A stretch of 64,000 nt of DNA from Macrostomum hystrix (lineage: Eukaryota > Platyhelminthes > Macrostomidae): positions 280,501-344,500 of the forward strand of contig CATNEN010000015.1 in assembly GCA_950097015.1 (NCBI GenBank), in the 5' to 3' direction. The translations under genes were made by a program, and so were the position numbers. Shown in pieces: positions 1 to 11,524 of this stretch (the stretch's first letter is position 1; every line of letters starts with the position of its first letter). Below the pieces are notes generated by a model. The model ran no database searches. It was not told where the DNA came from and worked only from the letters and a program-made list of their open reading frames with translations.

Positions 1-1605
1 GTGGCACCAGAGACTCGCGAGAATTCCACCACCTGACGCAAGTAAGCTGTTGTGTTTATGTCGCTATACCTGAGGTTGACGTACAGATGCAGGAAAATTC
101 ATCTTATTGGTCAGAAGTTAAGGAAGGCTTACTTAACGTCAATTAGCAGCAGCATCTCTGGAAAAATCTTAATTTGTCTTTTAATAGAAGGGACCATAAA
201 TATATATTTAGAAAGAATCGATAAATATTATTTATATGTTCCAATTTTAAGTCGATCCATGCATGTAAATTGTGCTGCAACCGCGTGTACGTGTCATTTT
301 CGTGGATGCTAAACATGGGAATTATAACTAACAAATCTAAAAAAGTCGTAGATAACAGACAAAACACAATAAACAATACAGAATTGGTTTCAAACAGGAA
401 CTTTTTGATTTTAGCTTTTCGCATCCAATTTTAGGACAAACTCCAGCAGGTTTAGCTGGTTCTTCAGAAAGTAACGATAATATGAATGCCTGGTCAAATG
501 AAATTTATTTCCGTTGCGTGTCGAGTAAAACAACTCATTAGAACTATTTATTACCCGCTTCTTCAAATATTAATGTTGCAACTGTTTAAAATGTAAAAAG
601 TAGTTTTAAAAATAAATAGTGTTTATTAAAGCATCTATCTATTTATCACAATGGTCAGAGTTTTTGCAACTATTTTGTCTTTCAGATTTTCCAGAAATTC
701 ATTTTGTTCCTTATATAGCTCATTTCATTCATATCGCAGTATTATTCGTTTTCGTTATAAGCCAAAAGGCAAAATTTTTGTAAAATCTGACAAAGAATAT
801 ATTTAGTTACTTTTTTAAACATTCTGATGTTACGATCCGCACTAAAAATCGAATTGATACTAATGATATATAATAATTCTTTCTCTATAGTCCAGAATCA
901 AATACAATTGCAACACTTGCAAATAGATGATAATACAGACAAAAATTTTAATTTATTGCTATTTATACAGAACTTACAAAATTATGGCTAAAATGTAAAA
1001 TTAGTCTAAGGAAAAAATCATTTCGCTCGATCTGGCACAAATCAACATGTATATTATAAAAATATTGTCTACATTATAGACATAAGGACATTTAACATTT
1101 AATGAGTTTTTAGAGTGATTAAAATATCTAATTAAAAACATAGATAATTGATTTCAGTGTACAGTTATAATTAAAACATATTTTTATCTATGGAATTTCT
1201 CTTTGTCTTTTCAAAACATTCGCTAAACTAAACGAAACTATTTTTTTCTGAAGTAAATACAAATTGTCACAATGTCAATTGAATATTTACATATTTTTCT
1301 GGTAGTCTCTTTACACAAAATTCGATGTAAGAGAAAATATTTATAGCTTTTTATTAGCTGCCCTTGACGCTAAAGACTTAATTGCAGTATTCTAACCAGT
1401 TCATGTTTAGCTTAGGAAGCTATTTAGTCCAATGATTGGAGCTATGTAAACACAAAATATGGAGGTCTGAAGTTCGAATCTCAGCCTAATGGAAACTTCG
1501 TCCATATGTGCAAGAATATCAGCCATTTAGGACATATCGCTGGGTGTTAAGACCACCTCCTTCCTTGGACAGAATGACTGAATGACATGGTTCATGACCG
1601 ACTAA
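1..1605. other. AT-rich intergenic spacer
   Basis: I see no convincing coding region here; open frames are short and the sequence is strongly AT-rich. Around 1425-1545 there is a tRNA-like B-box string (gttcgaatctc, near 1472) that could belong to a decayed SINE, but I see no good A box. The missing first exon of ATE1, which begins downstream, may lie in this stretch; I could not identify it. Confidence 0.6.
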
Positions 1606-1641
1606 AATCGCTGCTCACCTCCGCAGGCGCAGCGCACGCAG

Positions 1642-3311
1642 GTGATTTACCAGTCCTTCCGGGCCAGACGTTGCGGCTACTGCTGCGAGGAGACGTCCGT
1701 CACGGCCTGGATGGCGGGACACTCCGTGCCAGTCAGCCTGTACCAGGAGCTCATGGACAATGGCTGGCAGCGGCTGGGCAGGGCCTTCTCTGCCTGCAGC
1801 ATGGAGGCCACCTGCTGCCCGCAGTTCGCGTCTCGCATCGACGTTGGCGCCTTCCGGCTCAGCGGCTCGCAGCGGCGGACCCTGCGGCGAGTTCTGCGCC
1901 ACCTGGGCGGCAGCTGCTGCTCGCCAGCGACAGCCAATCAGAGCGCGGCAGCCAATCAGAGCGCGACAACCAATCAGAGCGCGACAGCCAATCAGAGCGC
2001 GACTGCCAACTCCAATGCGGTTGGTGACCAGGTGGGGTACCTACGAATAGGCTGGGCCACAGTATTGCGTATTCAAAGCCAGCAACTTTCGCTGTCCGCA
2101 TTCTTCCAGAACTCGGACGCCGATGCAGTGGCCGAGCTGATTCTGGCTTCGGCCTCCTCGTCGCCGGACACCCGGAAAGCTCGCCAACTTCGCTGGCACC
2201 GTCGGCTTGATCGGCTGCGTCAGCGGGCCATCTCGGCCGAGTCTCCCGAAGCGGAGTTCGCACATCTGCTCGCCCAGGCCGCCGACAGACGCCAGCGAAG
2301 GCAGCAGCGCAGAAACCCCGTCAGGACCTTGGCCGACTATGCCGGGGCCTTAGCCCGCGTGGACCGGGCCCGCTTTCGCGTCGACTGGCTTCCGGCGGGA
2401 TCCCAGCAGCTGCGAGACACACTGTACGATGAGTACACATGCTACCTGATGTACGAGCAGTCGGTGCATAGCGGTGGGAGCTCCAACTGCAGCTACAAGC
2501 ACTTCTGCGATGTCATGGTGCGTTTTTAATCAATCAGCGAATCTGTTTTTAGTGATTGATTGCAAATACTGGCACCAGCATTGATCACAGCTTGGCTTTG
2601 TACCAGGTGGAAACGTGTCTGGCACATCAGCCAGCCATCGGGCGCGGCACCCACCATGTCCAGTACTGGCTTGGCGACCGCCTCATGGGCGTGGACATCG
2701 TGGACGTACTGTCCGAATCGGTCTCGTCCATGTACTTCTTCTACGATCCGCAGCTGCTGCGCCTGTCGCCTGGGACCTTCAGCATGCTCTACCTGATTTC
2801 CCGCCTGGCCACCTGGCGAGAGCGCTTCCCTGCTGGGCCGCCCCTGCGCCACCTGTATCTGGGCTGCTATGTGCCCGGCAACCGCAAGGTGGCCTACAAG
2901 ACCAGCCTGCGGCCCTGCGAGCTGCTTTGCCCGGAGACCAGGCGTTGGTTCGACTTCGAGACCGTCTGCCGGCCGCTGCTGCAGGCCTCCGGCAGCAAGT
3001 ACGCCCGCTTCGCTCCGCCCGAAGACGCAGCGGCCGCCACCGCCGTCACCGCCGCCACCGCCGCTAGAGACGCCCTGAAGGTCCGCACGCTGATTCGCAG
3101 TGGCCAGCAGTTCCGGGTGAAGTTTCTTGACGTCGCCGAGCTGTCTGAGTGCGCAGTTCTTGACGATTCGCTGTCCAGGGCTTTGAACTTGCTGAGCCAG
3201 CTGGGCGAGCTGGCAGGCCTGGCAGCAGCCAGGAGGCTGGCTGTACAGCTTGAGTTCGATGTGCGAGTGAGCAGCGACTCACCCCTGCAGCCAGCTGGCT
3301 CCGCTCACTGA
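1642..3311 (+). CDS. ATE1: ATE1 arginyl-tRNA-protein transferase (5' end missing)
   Basis: Arginyltransferase of the Arg/N-degron pathway: it moves Arg from Arg-tRNA to N-terminal Asp, Glu or oxidised Cys of proteins. Visible exons are about 1642-2517 and 2607-3311 (stop TGA); the donor gtgcgt at 2518 and the acceptor taccag ending at 2606 join in phase 0. The first exon carries the N-terminal cysteine module, RCGYC (CxxC) followed about 50 residues later by TCCPQ; these four cysteines bind the metal cluster in the family. The second exon carries the catalytic C-terminal half, with HHVQYWLGDRLMGVDIVDVL, SSMYFFYDP, YLGCYVPGNRKVAYK and RPCELLCPET. An in-frame stop at 1603 and the lack of an ATG mean that a short 5' exon lies upstream; the acceptor is one of several AGs at 1626-1641. 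Inserted NQSATA-type repeats (1926-2010) lengthen the linker, and a small intron there cannot be excluded. The family identity is secure. Confidence 0.92.
1926..2010 (+). repeat. 18-bp coding minisatellite in ATE1
   Basis: About five copies of an 18-bp unit (caatcagagcgcgacagc) encode an in-frame NQSATA-type repeat between the cysteine module and the catalytic half of ATE1. The unit length is a multiple of three, so copy-number changes keep the frame. Confidence 0.8.
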
Positions 3312-3549
3312 TTGGGCCACCAAACACTGCCGACCCCTCTGACTCATGCCAATTATTTACTATTCACCTGCTTAACAGCTTCACATCACATCCCTCCCTG
3401 GAACTCATCATCCGCTACATACTAGAATACAGTTCTTAGTCCTGGGGTTAGAGATTCGGACACCCAGAGAGAGGGGTCTGGAATTTGAATCTTCAAAACC
3501 ATCCGCCACTCACATAGACCCCATCTGTCCCTCCTTTATACCCACCCGC

Positions 3550-3930
3550 TTCATTCATGATCCCCTCCCACGAACCCATCCTCCCTCCCGCGAACCCATC
3601 CGCCCTCCCACGAACCCATCCTCCCTCCCGCGAACCCATCCGCCCTCCCACGAACCCATCCGCCCTCCCACGAACCCATCCGCCCCTCCCACAAACCCTT
3701 CCGCCCCTCCCACCAACCTATCCGCCCCTTCTACAAACCCATCCGCCCCTTCTACAAACCCATCCGCCCCTTCTACAAACCAATCCGCCCCTACTACAAA
3801 CCCATCCGCCCCTTCTACAAACCCATCCGCCCCTTCTACAAACCCATCCGCCCCTACTACAAACCCATTCGCCCCTTCTACAAACCCATCCGCCCCTTCT
3901 ACAAACCCATCCGCCCGTCGCACAAATCCG
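3550..3930. repeat. 20/21-bp minisatellite downstream of ATE1
   Basis: About 19 copies of a unit around acgaacccatccgccctccc, changing to a tctacaaacccatccgcccct form in the second half. It lies about 240 bp after the ATE1 stop, perhaps in its 3' UTR or just beyond. It gives open frames on both strands that are not genes. Confidence 0.9.
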
Positions 3931-3934
3931 TTTG

Positions 3935-4405
3935 GCATTAACATTATTGTAAAGCATTGCAAGGCGACTTCAAAATAATAGTTTGCTCCATACTCGACAA
4001 TGTGCCTTACATATTATTGACATACTTTAGTTTCCTTTTTTACTTAGATTAGTAGCCACAATATTTTTATATTATTCGAATGTGCTTTTACAATCGATAT
4101 TATCCAGACTATACTTTCTATTGAAAATCTGTCTTTTAGCACAGATTGCATCCCGTATTACTGTCCACTGCCAGTACCAGTAGTATTGCCCGCCTCGTGA
4201 TTCCGTGGCTTATCTCTCGAAGATACAGGTAAGAAATAATTAGACAATTAAATATACTGTATATACATGGCCAATAGTTAGTCATATATTTATCAATATC
4301 TGCGATCCGGGCCTTGCTCCCGCGTGACCAAACTGTCATCTCCTGTGTCAACTGAAATTATTCACTCACAGCACCACTTTTTTTACGCTGACTAACTCCA
4401 CCTCA
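3935..4405. other. AT-rich spacer between two minisatellites
   Basis: No coding region, RNA gene or recognisable element seen. Confidence 0.5.
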
Positions 4406-4409
4406 TCAG

Positions 4410-5109
4410 TAGTACTGCAGTTCCCTCCGCTCAGTCCTGCAGTTCCCTCCGCTCAGTCCTGCAGTTCCCTCCGCTCAGTCCTGCAGTTCCCTCCGCTCAG
4501 TACTGCAGTTCCCTCCGCTCAGTCCTGCAGTTCCCTCCGCTCAGTCCTGCAGTTCCCTCCGCTCAGTCCTGCAGTTCCCTCCGCTCAGTCCTGCAGTTCC
4601 CTCCGCTCAGTCCTGCAGTTCCCTCCGCTCAGTCCTGCAGTTCCCTCCCCTCAGTCCTGCAGTTCCCTCCCCTCAGTCCTGCAGCTCCCCCCGCTCAGTC
4701 CTGCAGTTCCCTCCGCTCAGTCCTGCAGTTCCCTCCGCTCAGTCCTGCAGTTCCCTCCGCTCAGTCCTGCAGTTCCCTCCGCTCAGTCCTGCAGTTCCCT
4801 CCGCTCAGTCCTGCAGTTCCCTCCGCTCAGTCCTGCAGTTCCCTCCGCTCAGTCCTGCAGTTCCCTCCGCTCAGTCCTGCAGTTCCCTCCGCTCAGTCCT
4901 GCAGTTCCCTCCCCTCAGTCCTGCAGCTCCCCCCGCTCAGTCCTGCAGTTCCCTCCGCTCAGTCCTGCAGTTCCCTCCGCTCAGTCCTGCAGTTCCCTCC
5001 GCTCAGTCCTGCAGTTCCCTCCGCTCAGTCCTGCAGTTCCCTCCGCTCAGTCCTGCAGTTCCCTCCCCTCAGTCCTGCAGTTCCCTCCCCTCAGTCCTGC
5101 AGTTCCCTC
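4410..5109. repeat. 22-bp minisatellite
   Basis: About 31 copies of ctgcagttccctccgctcag plus tc, with a few cct/ccc variants. Two identical variant runs (gctcccc near 4683 and 4925) suggest that blocks of several units have been duplicated together. Confidence 0.93.
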
Positions 5110-5221
5110 AGGACGCAGGAGCTGGTAGCAAGAACTCCGTTCTGGAGAACGGTAGAGCTAGTGCCAGCGGTGGTCTTCGCGAAAGTCGCTTCAGTTCTTC
5201 CTCCTCAAATATTGCAGTGCT

Positions 5222-5373
5222 AATTTGTGTATTGGGGTGTATGAAATACAAATCTTATGAGACAAATCTGACTTTCGGCCAGAACCATCTTGACGGTCTG
5301 AAAGGCTGGCGACTTGATTATTGTTTCGTTCGGGTGCAGAACAAAATCACCCCTTGGTAGTTCTACTGTAAAT
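5222..5373 (-). mobile_element. fragment of TTAA inverted-repeat element
   Basis: This stretch matches one end of the element at 52290-52903: the gtgtatgaaatacaaatc region, the gacggtctgaaaggctggcg block, the cgttcgggtgcag block, and the terminal ccttggtagttctactgt. The final TTAA is mutated to TAAA and the other end is missing, so this is an old truncated copy. Confidence 0.7.
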
Positions 5374-5400
5374 CGGTGATTGCTACTAATAATCTGACAG

Positions 5401-7290
5401 GTATGCTTATCTGCTTTCACAGGGACAGCCAGTATGCTTATCTGCTTTCACAGGGACAGCCAGTATGCTTATCTGCTTTCACAGGGACAGCCAATATGCT
5501 TATCTGCTTTCACAGGGACAGCCAATTGCTTATCTGCTTTCACAGGGACAGCCAGTATGCTTATCTGCTTTCACAGGGACAGCCAGTATGCTTATCTGCT
5601 TTCACAGGGACAGCCAATATGCTTATCTGCTTTCACAGGGACAGCCAATTGCTTATCTGCTTTCACAGGGACAGCCAGTATGCTTATCTGCTTTCACAGG
5701 GACAGCCAATATGCTTATCTGCTTTCACAGGGACAGCCAATTGCTTATCTGCTTTCACAGGGACAGCCAGTATGCTTATCTGCTTTCACAGGGACAGCCA
5801 ATTGCTTATCTGCTTTCACAGGGACAGCCAGTATGCTTATCTGCTTTCACAGGGACAGCCAATATGCTTATCTGCTTTCACAGGGACAGCCAATTGCTTA
5901 TCTGCTTTCACAGGGACAGCCGATTGCTTATCTGCTTTCCCAGGGACAGCCAATTGCTTATCTGCTTTCACAGGGACAGCCAATATGCTTATCTGCTTTC
6001 ACAGGGACAGCCAGTATGCTTATCTGCTTTCACAGGGACAGCCAGTATGCTTATCTGCTTTCACAGGGACAGCCAATATGCTTATCTGCTTTCACAGGGA
6101 CAGCCAGTATGCTTATCTGCTTTCACAGGGACAGCCAGTATGCTTATCTGCTTTCACAGAGACAGCCAGTATGCTTATCTGCTTTCACAGGGACAGCCAG
6201 TATGCTTATCGGCTTTCACAGGGACAGCCAATTGCTTATCTGCTTTCACAGGGACAGCCAATTGCTTATCTGCTTTCACAGAGACAGCCAGTATGCTTAT
6301 CTGCTTTCACAGGGACAGCCAATTGCTTATCTGCTTTCACAGAGACAGCCAATATGCTTATCTGCTTTCACAGAGACAGCCAATATGCTTATCTGCTTTC
6401 ACAGGGACAGCCAATATCCTTATCTGCTTTCACAGAGACAGCCAATATGCTTATCTGCTTTCACAGAGACAGCCAATATGCTTATCTGCTTTCACAGAGA
6501 CAGCCAATATGCTTATCTGCTTTCACAGAGACAGCCAATATGCTTATCTGCTTTCACAGGGACAGCCAATATCCTTATCTGCTTTCACAGAGACAGCCAA
6601 TATGCTTATCTGCTTTCACAGAGACAGCCAATATGCTTATCTGCTTTCACAGAGACAGCCAGTATGCTTATCTGCTTTCACAGGGACAGCCAATATGCTT
6701 ATCTGCTTTCACAGAGACAGCCAATATGCTTATCTGCTTTCACAGAGACAGCCAATATGCTTATCTGCTTTCACAGAGACAGCCAATATGCTTATCTGCT
6801 TTCACAGAGACAGCCAATATGCTTATCTGCTTTCACAGAGACAGCCAATATGCTTATCTGCTTTCACAGGGACAGCCAATATGCTTATCTGCTTTCACAG
6901 AGACAGCCAATATGCTTATCTGCTTTCACAGGGACAGCCAATATCCTTATCTGCTTTCACAGAGACAGCCAATATGCTTATCTGCTTTCACAGAGACAGC
7001 CAATATGCTTATCTGCTTTCACAGAGACAGCCAATATGCTTATCTGCTTTCACAGAGACAGCCAATATGCTTATCTGCTTTCACAGGGACAGCCAATATG
7101 CTTATCTGCTTTCACAGGGACAGCCAATATCCTTATCTGCTTTCACAGAGACAGCCAATATGCTTATCTGCTTTCACAGAGACAGCCAATATGCTTATCT
7201 GCTTTCACAGAGACAGCCAATATGCTTATCTGCTTTCACAGAGACAGCCAATATCCTTATCTGCTTTCACAGAGACAGCCAACTGCTTAT
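5401..7290. repeat. 31/30-bp satellite, open in three frames
   Basis: About 60 copies of a 31-bp unit (core tatgcttatctgctttcaca, then gggacagccaa) with a 30-bp variant lacking one base. No reading frame of the unit on the + strand contains a stop, and 31 is 1 mod 3, so all three + frames stay open for more than 600 codons. I treat these as repeat artefacts, not genes. The array begins 28 bp after the truncated TTAA element. Confidence 0.95.
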
Positions 7291-7660
7291 CTGCTTTGAT
7301 AAAGACAACCAATGTGTTTATCCTTGCGAAAAATTGCGAAGGCACGAGCAGGGAGGAGTGGGCAATCCCCTCACCAAGACATGTATTTGGATAACGATAG
7401 CATACAGTGTTATGAAAATCAGTGGCTAAAATGATGCTTTAACGGTAAGTCGAAGATTAAAATGAAATGAGAACGCAGGTTTTTGAGCTCAGTAACAGCA
7501 GAAAAAATTATTTTGGCAAGCGCGTGCAGAGAGCAAAGCAGGTGAGCAGCCAAAGGTGCAGAGCCGGGGGGCACGCGGCGAAGGTAGGCGCAACACAAAA
7601 AGGAGCGAAAGAATGCGCCACGGGCGCAATGCCTTAAAAAAATAACACTTTCGCTTGCGA
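7291..7660. other. spacer after satellite
   Basis: Non-coding as far as I can see; a short GC-rich island at 7520-7630 lies between AT-rich flanks. Homology to the other WSC-PAN copies begins near 7665. Confidence 0.4.
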
Positions 7661-7864
7661 ACCTCACTAGTTCATCACAGTCTGCTAGGCCTCTTAAAGT
7701 TCACTGCTCGGTTTCAAAATCACAGTTAAGAACGAGATTAAATAGCTGTAGTAACTAGTTAAAGGACACCACACGCGATATGATTGGTGGTCCCGACAAT
7801 CCTAGGTGCACACACAATGTTCGTGCTCGAGCATTTGTACCCCATTCAAAAGCTTGTCTCAGGC

Positions 7865-9572
7865 TCAGCCGCGGACGAAGAACTCGCCGCTGCCGGCGCT
7901 GTCGAGAGCAGCTGGCACCACGGCATACTCCAGCAGGTGACAGAGGCCCTGCTCATGGTTGAAGACCACCGCCTCGCAGCCGACACCGCAGAGAAAGATG
8001 CACTCAGTGAGTCTACGAGCTTTGAGACTCCAGAAGGCCGGCGCATTCGGCTTGCTGATGCCGACCAGGGTGCGGTTGCCGAGGACAAAGCCTGTGATTG
8101 AGCAGAGGAGTCTCAGGAATTGACTCAGGCACAGTAATAAAATTGTTGTGGTTTTGGCTTTGAACTTTTATTTATTTAGTTGGCACAAAGCCCAACTTTG
8201 TCTACTGTCTAATGTCAATGACTCCGTAGCAAGTGCAGCTACAGCTTAGTAGATAGAGAGATCAGCTCAAAGAAGAAATACAAGAGCCGATCGATGGGAG
8301 GAATAAAATCCACCAAGCAGCGCATACAGTGCAAACTATCAGATGCTGTCTTAGTCTTCCTCATCAATTCAAGTTGTAACAAAAATGAGCACCATTTGTG
8401 AACTCGAAGCTAGCTATAAAGATCACGATATTCGATTCGATTTGCATTGCTGCCTAGACAGATGTGCTGTAATATCCGTTACCGTCGAGCGGACAGCAGA
8501 CGGGTAGTCGGGGTTCGGGTCCGGACTGCCCAGAGATTGCAGTGGAGGAGGGAAGGGGAGCGGCGACCCTCGAGGCGTAATGACACTCCGAGGTAGAGAT
8601 GAGGGGCTAGGAGCGGACAGAAACTCGCTTAGCCCTGCGAGAAGGATACGCGGATGACTGAGCTGGTGGCCACTGGACAGCACCAGAGGGATGTGGGTAG
8701 CGGTCTGGAGGCGTACCGACACTTCGCAGACTCGAGGGCAGACGCGGAATGATAGAGGATCTTTGGATGAGCGGTTGGCCACTCGTGTCCAATCAGAGGA
8801 CACTGAGGTCGGGAAGGTTAAGCAAGTGTATGATGAAGAGAGCAGGAAATGAATGAATCGTTAAACGCGTATCTTACTGGCAGGGGTCAAGCGAGTCAAA
8901 GCAGCGAAAAACGCAACGATTCTATTGTTGTCTTCTATTTATCGCCCAGATGGCTGGGGTGAAAGGCTAAAAGAATTCTGGGGTCGGTGCAAGGGAATTG
9001 TGAGTCGCAGCTCACAACAGATGTTCACATCAGCTTGCTGAAACCATAATCGCAACAGACTTCCGGCTTTGTTTGTTGAAAAGTACAAAGTTGCAGTAAA
9101 GAAGCAGCTCACAGTCACTGCAGATGTAGTTCAGCTTGAGCACGAAGTTTCTGTAGTTAGCTCCGCAGTTCTGGGTTGCATTGCCTGAGCATGCCGAATT
9201 ACAGTCAGTGCTGGCAGCGCTTCCCTGCCGGCCATAGACGTTGCCACAAAAGCACCACTCCCCGGACTGCAGCGCAATGTACTGGAAGCCGCCCAGAGCG
9301 CACACGCTACCGCAGAGGTCGTGGGTCATTGTGGAACTGCGCACAGACACATTGGACTGGAAGTTCTCGTATGTTCCCTGCTGCAGGCTGGCTTGGCCAA
9401 ACCGGTTGAAGCCGAAGTCTTTCAACTCGTTGACGTCTCTTCCGCCAGTCGTCAGGTCGATGAAGCATCCGACACTCGTGAGCTGGAACTGCCTGGCAAC
9501 AGTTGCTGAGAGCGCACAGGCCAGGGTTAGAGTCGCAGCGAAAAATATTTTTCTGGAGCTTTCAATTGGCAT
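7865..9572 (-). CDS. secreted WSC-PAN-like protein, copy 1
   Basis: Two exons on the minus strand, 9572-9119 and 8091-7865. The donor is gtgact at 9118, the acceptor is atcacag ending at 8092, and the phase-1 join gives 226 residues. The start is followed by a clear signal peptide (KIFFAATLTLACALSATVA). A WSC domain follows: SVGCFID near the start, then CGSVCALGGFQYIALQSGEWCF in shape (two segments), CGNVYGR, and paired cysteines in DCNSACSGNATQNCG. Exon 2 encodes a PAN/apple-like cysteine pattern (ECIFLC, GCEAVVFNHE, GLCHLL). WSC domains are thought to bind carbohydrate and PAN folds to bind protein or sugar, so a secreted lectin-like or mucus role is an inference. The intron (1,027 bp) holds two insertions, of about 245 and 590 bp, absent from copy 2. 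An alternative is that the WSC exon reads on to its own stop at 9030 as an unspliced 180-residue form. Confidence 0.8.
8137..8385. other. insertion in intron of WSC-PAN copy 1
   Basis: Sequence absent from the otherwise matching intron of copy 2 (breakpoint after gactcaggcacagtaa in both). It contains no gene that I recognise and no obvious terminal repeats. Confidence 0.5.
8427..9010. other. second insertion in intron of WSC-PAN copy 1
   Basis: About 590 bp with no counterpart in copy 2. An open frame on the minus strand (8803-8423) is proline/serine-rich and low in complexity; I do not regard it as a gene. The origin of the insert is unknown. Confidence 0.45.
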
Positions 9573-10043
9573 TTTAGAAGTTCCAGCTCACTAACAGCTG
9601 AAATCTCAGGCTACACTCGGGCTACAGAATTCTGAAAGAGGAAAATCGACAACTACCTTTATGCTAGTAGTGGGAATGGAAATTTCTGTTTGGTGGTTGC
9701 GATAGCAAATCTGGTCCAGGTCTTCAAGAAGAAAGGCTTTTTTAAACAAACCGCTCTAGTCTAATTGTGCCAAATCCGTTTTTGTTTAAAAAAGCAGAAA
9801 CGGAATGAGTGGCTGCAATTTAAAAAAAGGATTTTTATAGAATTGCAAAATTTTGTCCTGGGCTGCGTGCTTGCTTGCATCCCAGTTGGTGCTCGCATGG
9901 CAAGTGGGATATAGGGACAGAGGGAGTGAGCAGTTCTTTCTATTATATGAAAACAATTTAACGTAAATAGTTATTGGCAGAATAAGTGGGATGAGCAAAC
10001 ACTCTACGACCTGTCACCAAGGAAACGGATATGCAATGGAGAG

Positions 10044-10427
10044 ATGTACAGTACAGCCTGTTGTAAATGTTGTCCAGTTCCCGTGCATTCTCGTGTTTTC
10101 TATATTAATTTTCTCAATGTAAAATTTTCTCAATTTTCTCAATTTTCTCGTACATTCATTTCCTCTCCCTCCTGCCTGTTCGCTCTCCGCTCTCGTTATT
10201 ATCGATCCCCACCGGCCGCCACCGTCATTTCCGCCGCCACCGCTGCTAGAGACGCCCTGAAGGTCCGCACGCTGATTCGCAGTGGCCAGCAGTTCCGGGT
10301 GAAGTTTCTTGACGTCGCCGAGCTGTCTGAGTGCGCAGCTCTTGACGATTCGCTGTCCAGTGACTTGAACATGCTGAGCAGAAACGGGCAGAAACGCAAT
10401 TTCTCTGCCCGAGAGAAGGAATTCTAA
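10044..10427 (+). pseudogene. fragment of ATE1 last exon, duplicated
   Basis: Positions 10212-10381 copy ATE1 positions about 3031-3203 with only a handful of differences. The same frame is kept, including ARDALKVRTLIRSGQQ and FRVKFLDVAELSECA. Homology stops abruptly on both sides. An open frame of 127 codons from an ATG at 10044 runs through it, but the 5' part is low-complexity pyrimidine-rich sequence. It lacks the catalytic part of ATE1, so I call it a gene fragment. Transcription would need checking. Confidence 0.75.
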
Positions 10428-10671
10428 GGAACTCAACGCTAACTTGGTTGTCAGCCTGTTTTTCCAGTTTGTAAAATAGCACATGGCCAGAGACTAGTCT
10501 AAATCAGTTTTAGTTGTCTGTCATCAAAGTTATTCTTTCAGTTAAAGTTAGGCAGAGCTAACTTTTCTGGGTTCTACTTCCAATGTTTATTTTCACTTCT
10601 TGCCCTACGATAAAAAGAACATGACCTGCTCGCCTGAATTCTATACAAGGTGGTGATATCAGCAGCAGTTT

Positions 10672-11290
10672 CTAGCATCTTTTACTGCCAAACTGCAGCC
10701 GGATGTCCACCACGTAGGTCGGCTCGGAATCGCCGTCAAAGGTGAACTTTGAGCCGGTAAGGCAGTGATTACTCGGGTGGATGCCGCAGGAGCGATAGGC
10801 TTGACTCAGGTCCACCTTGCACATGCCCCTGCGCAGCCTCCTGGCAAATGCTGCTGGCCCGCGAACATGTGGTTGACAGCGGCGCCCCGTGGCTGGCTGC
10901 AGTCATGGATGAGCCGGATGCCTCCACCAGGCTTGGGAATGGCGCCAATGGCTCTGACGATAGTCGGCTGACTACAAACGCGGTACCTCCCAGTCCGTAA
11001 CTCTTCTTGGATCAGGGCTCGGACAGCAGCATGACGGATGGAGCCGTGGTTCTCCTGATCAACCACTTTGAAGGCGCCGCAGACATTGCGAATACGGAAG
11101 CCGTCCTTCACACCAGAGAGCACAGCTCGGCTGGCATCTCCGTATCGGCCAGCTCCAGCATCCTAGACTCGAAAGCGGCCGCGAATGCATCGCTCTTAAG
11201 ATGACTGGCAAGGTGAAGACGACAAATGATAATGAGGGAGTATCTATACCATAGGCCTTCTGCATGCAGAAAGGGAGAGAATCCGAGGGA
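10672..11290 (-). pseudogene. reverse-transcriptase relic, DIRS/YR-like
   Basis: The minus strand encodes a broken reverse transcriptase. The first part (11123-10806) includes VRAIGAIPKPGGGIRLIHD and SQPRGAAVNHMF, matching the early RT motifs. After a frame change near 10805 the reading continues with KVDLSQAYRSCGIHP, equivalent to the first catalytic aspartate motif, and DIRLQFGS, then a stop. The YxDD half is absent. The 'RLIHD...SQPRGxxVN' style is closest to DIRS1-like tyrosine-recombinase retrotransposons as I know them; no recombinase gene is present to confirm that. Confidence 0.6.
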
Positions 11291-11524
11291 CATGATGGTA
11301 GGTCTATGCTATGACGAAATATATTTGAGCGCGTGCAGTGACTAAGTGGCTGTCATAGCTCAATTTTCCTCAGAACTTATTAGTACATTTTCTCCATCTG
11401 TCTGACAACTTACCATTCAGAGTTTGAAGACCACGGTTTAAAAATATTCATATTGGTTGCATATTGTTTCTTTTGTATTCGCAACTAGAGTGACAGCTTC
11501 AAATTTGGACTCTCGTTAGGAAAG

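Noticed and set aside
5376-7429. Three overlapping open frames of more than 600 codons
   Set aside because: They are the three frames of one stop-free 31-bp satellite; no domain, no splice context and no reason to prefer any frame.
8423-8803. 126-codon minus-strand frame in the WSC-PAN copy 1 intron
   Set aside because: Low-complexity Pro/Ser composition, no domain, and it lies in an insert absent from the paralogue.
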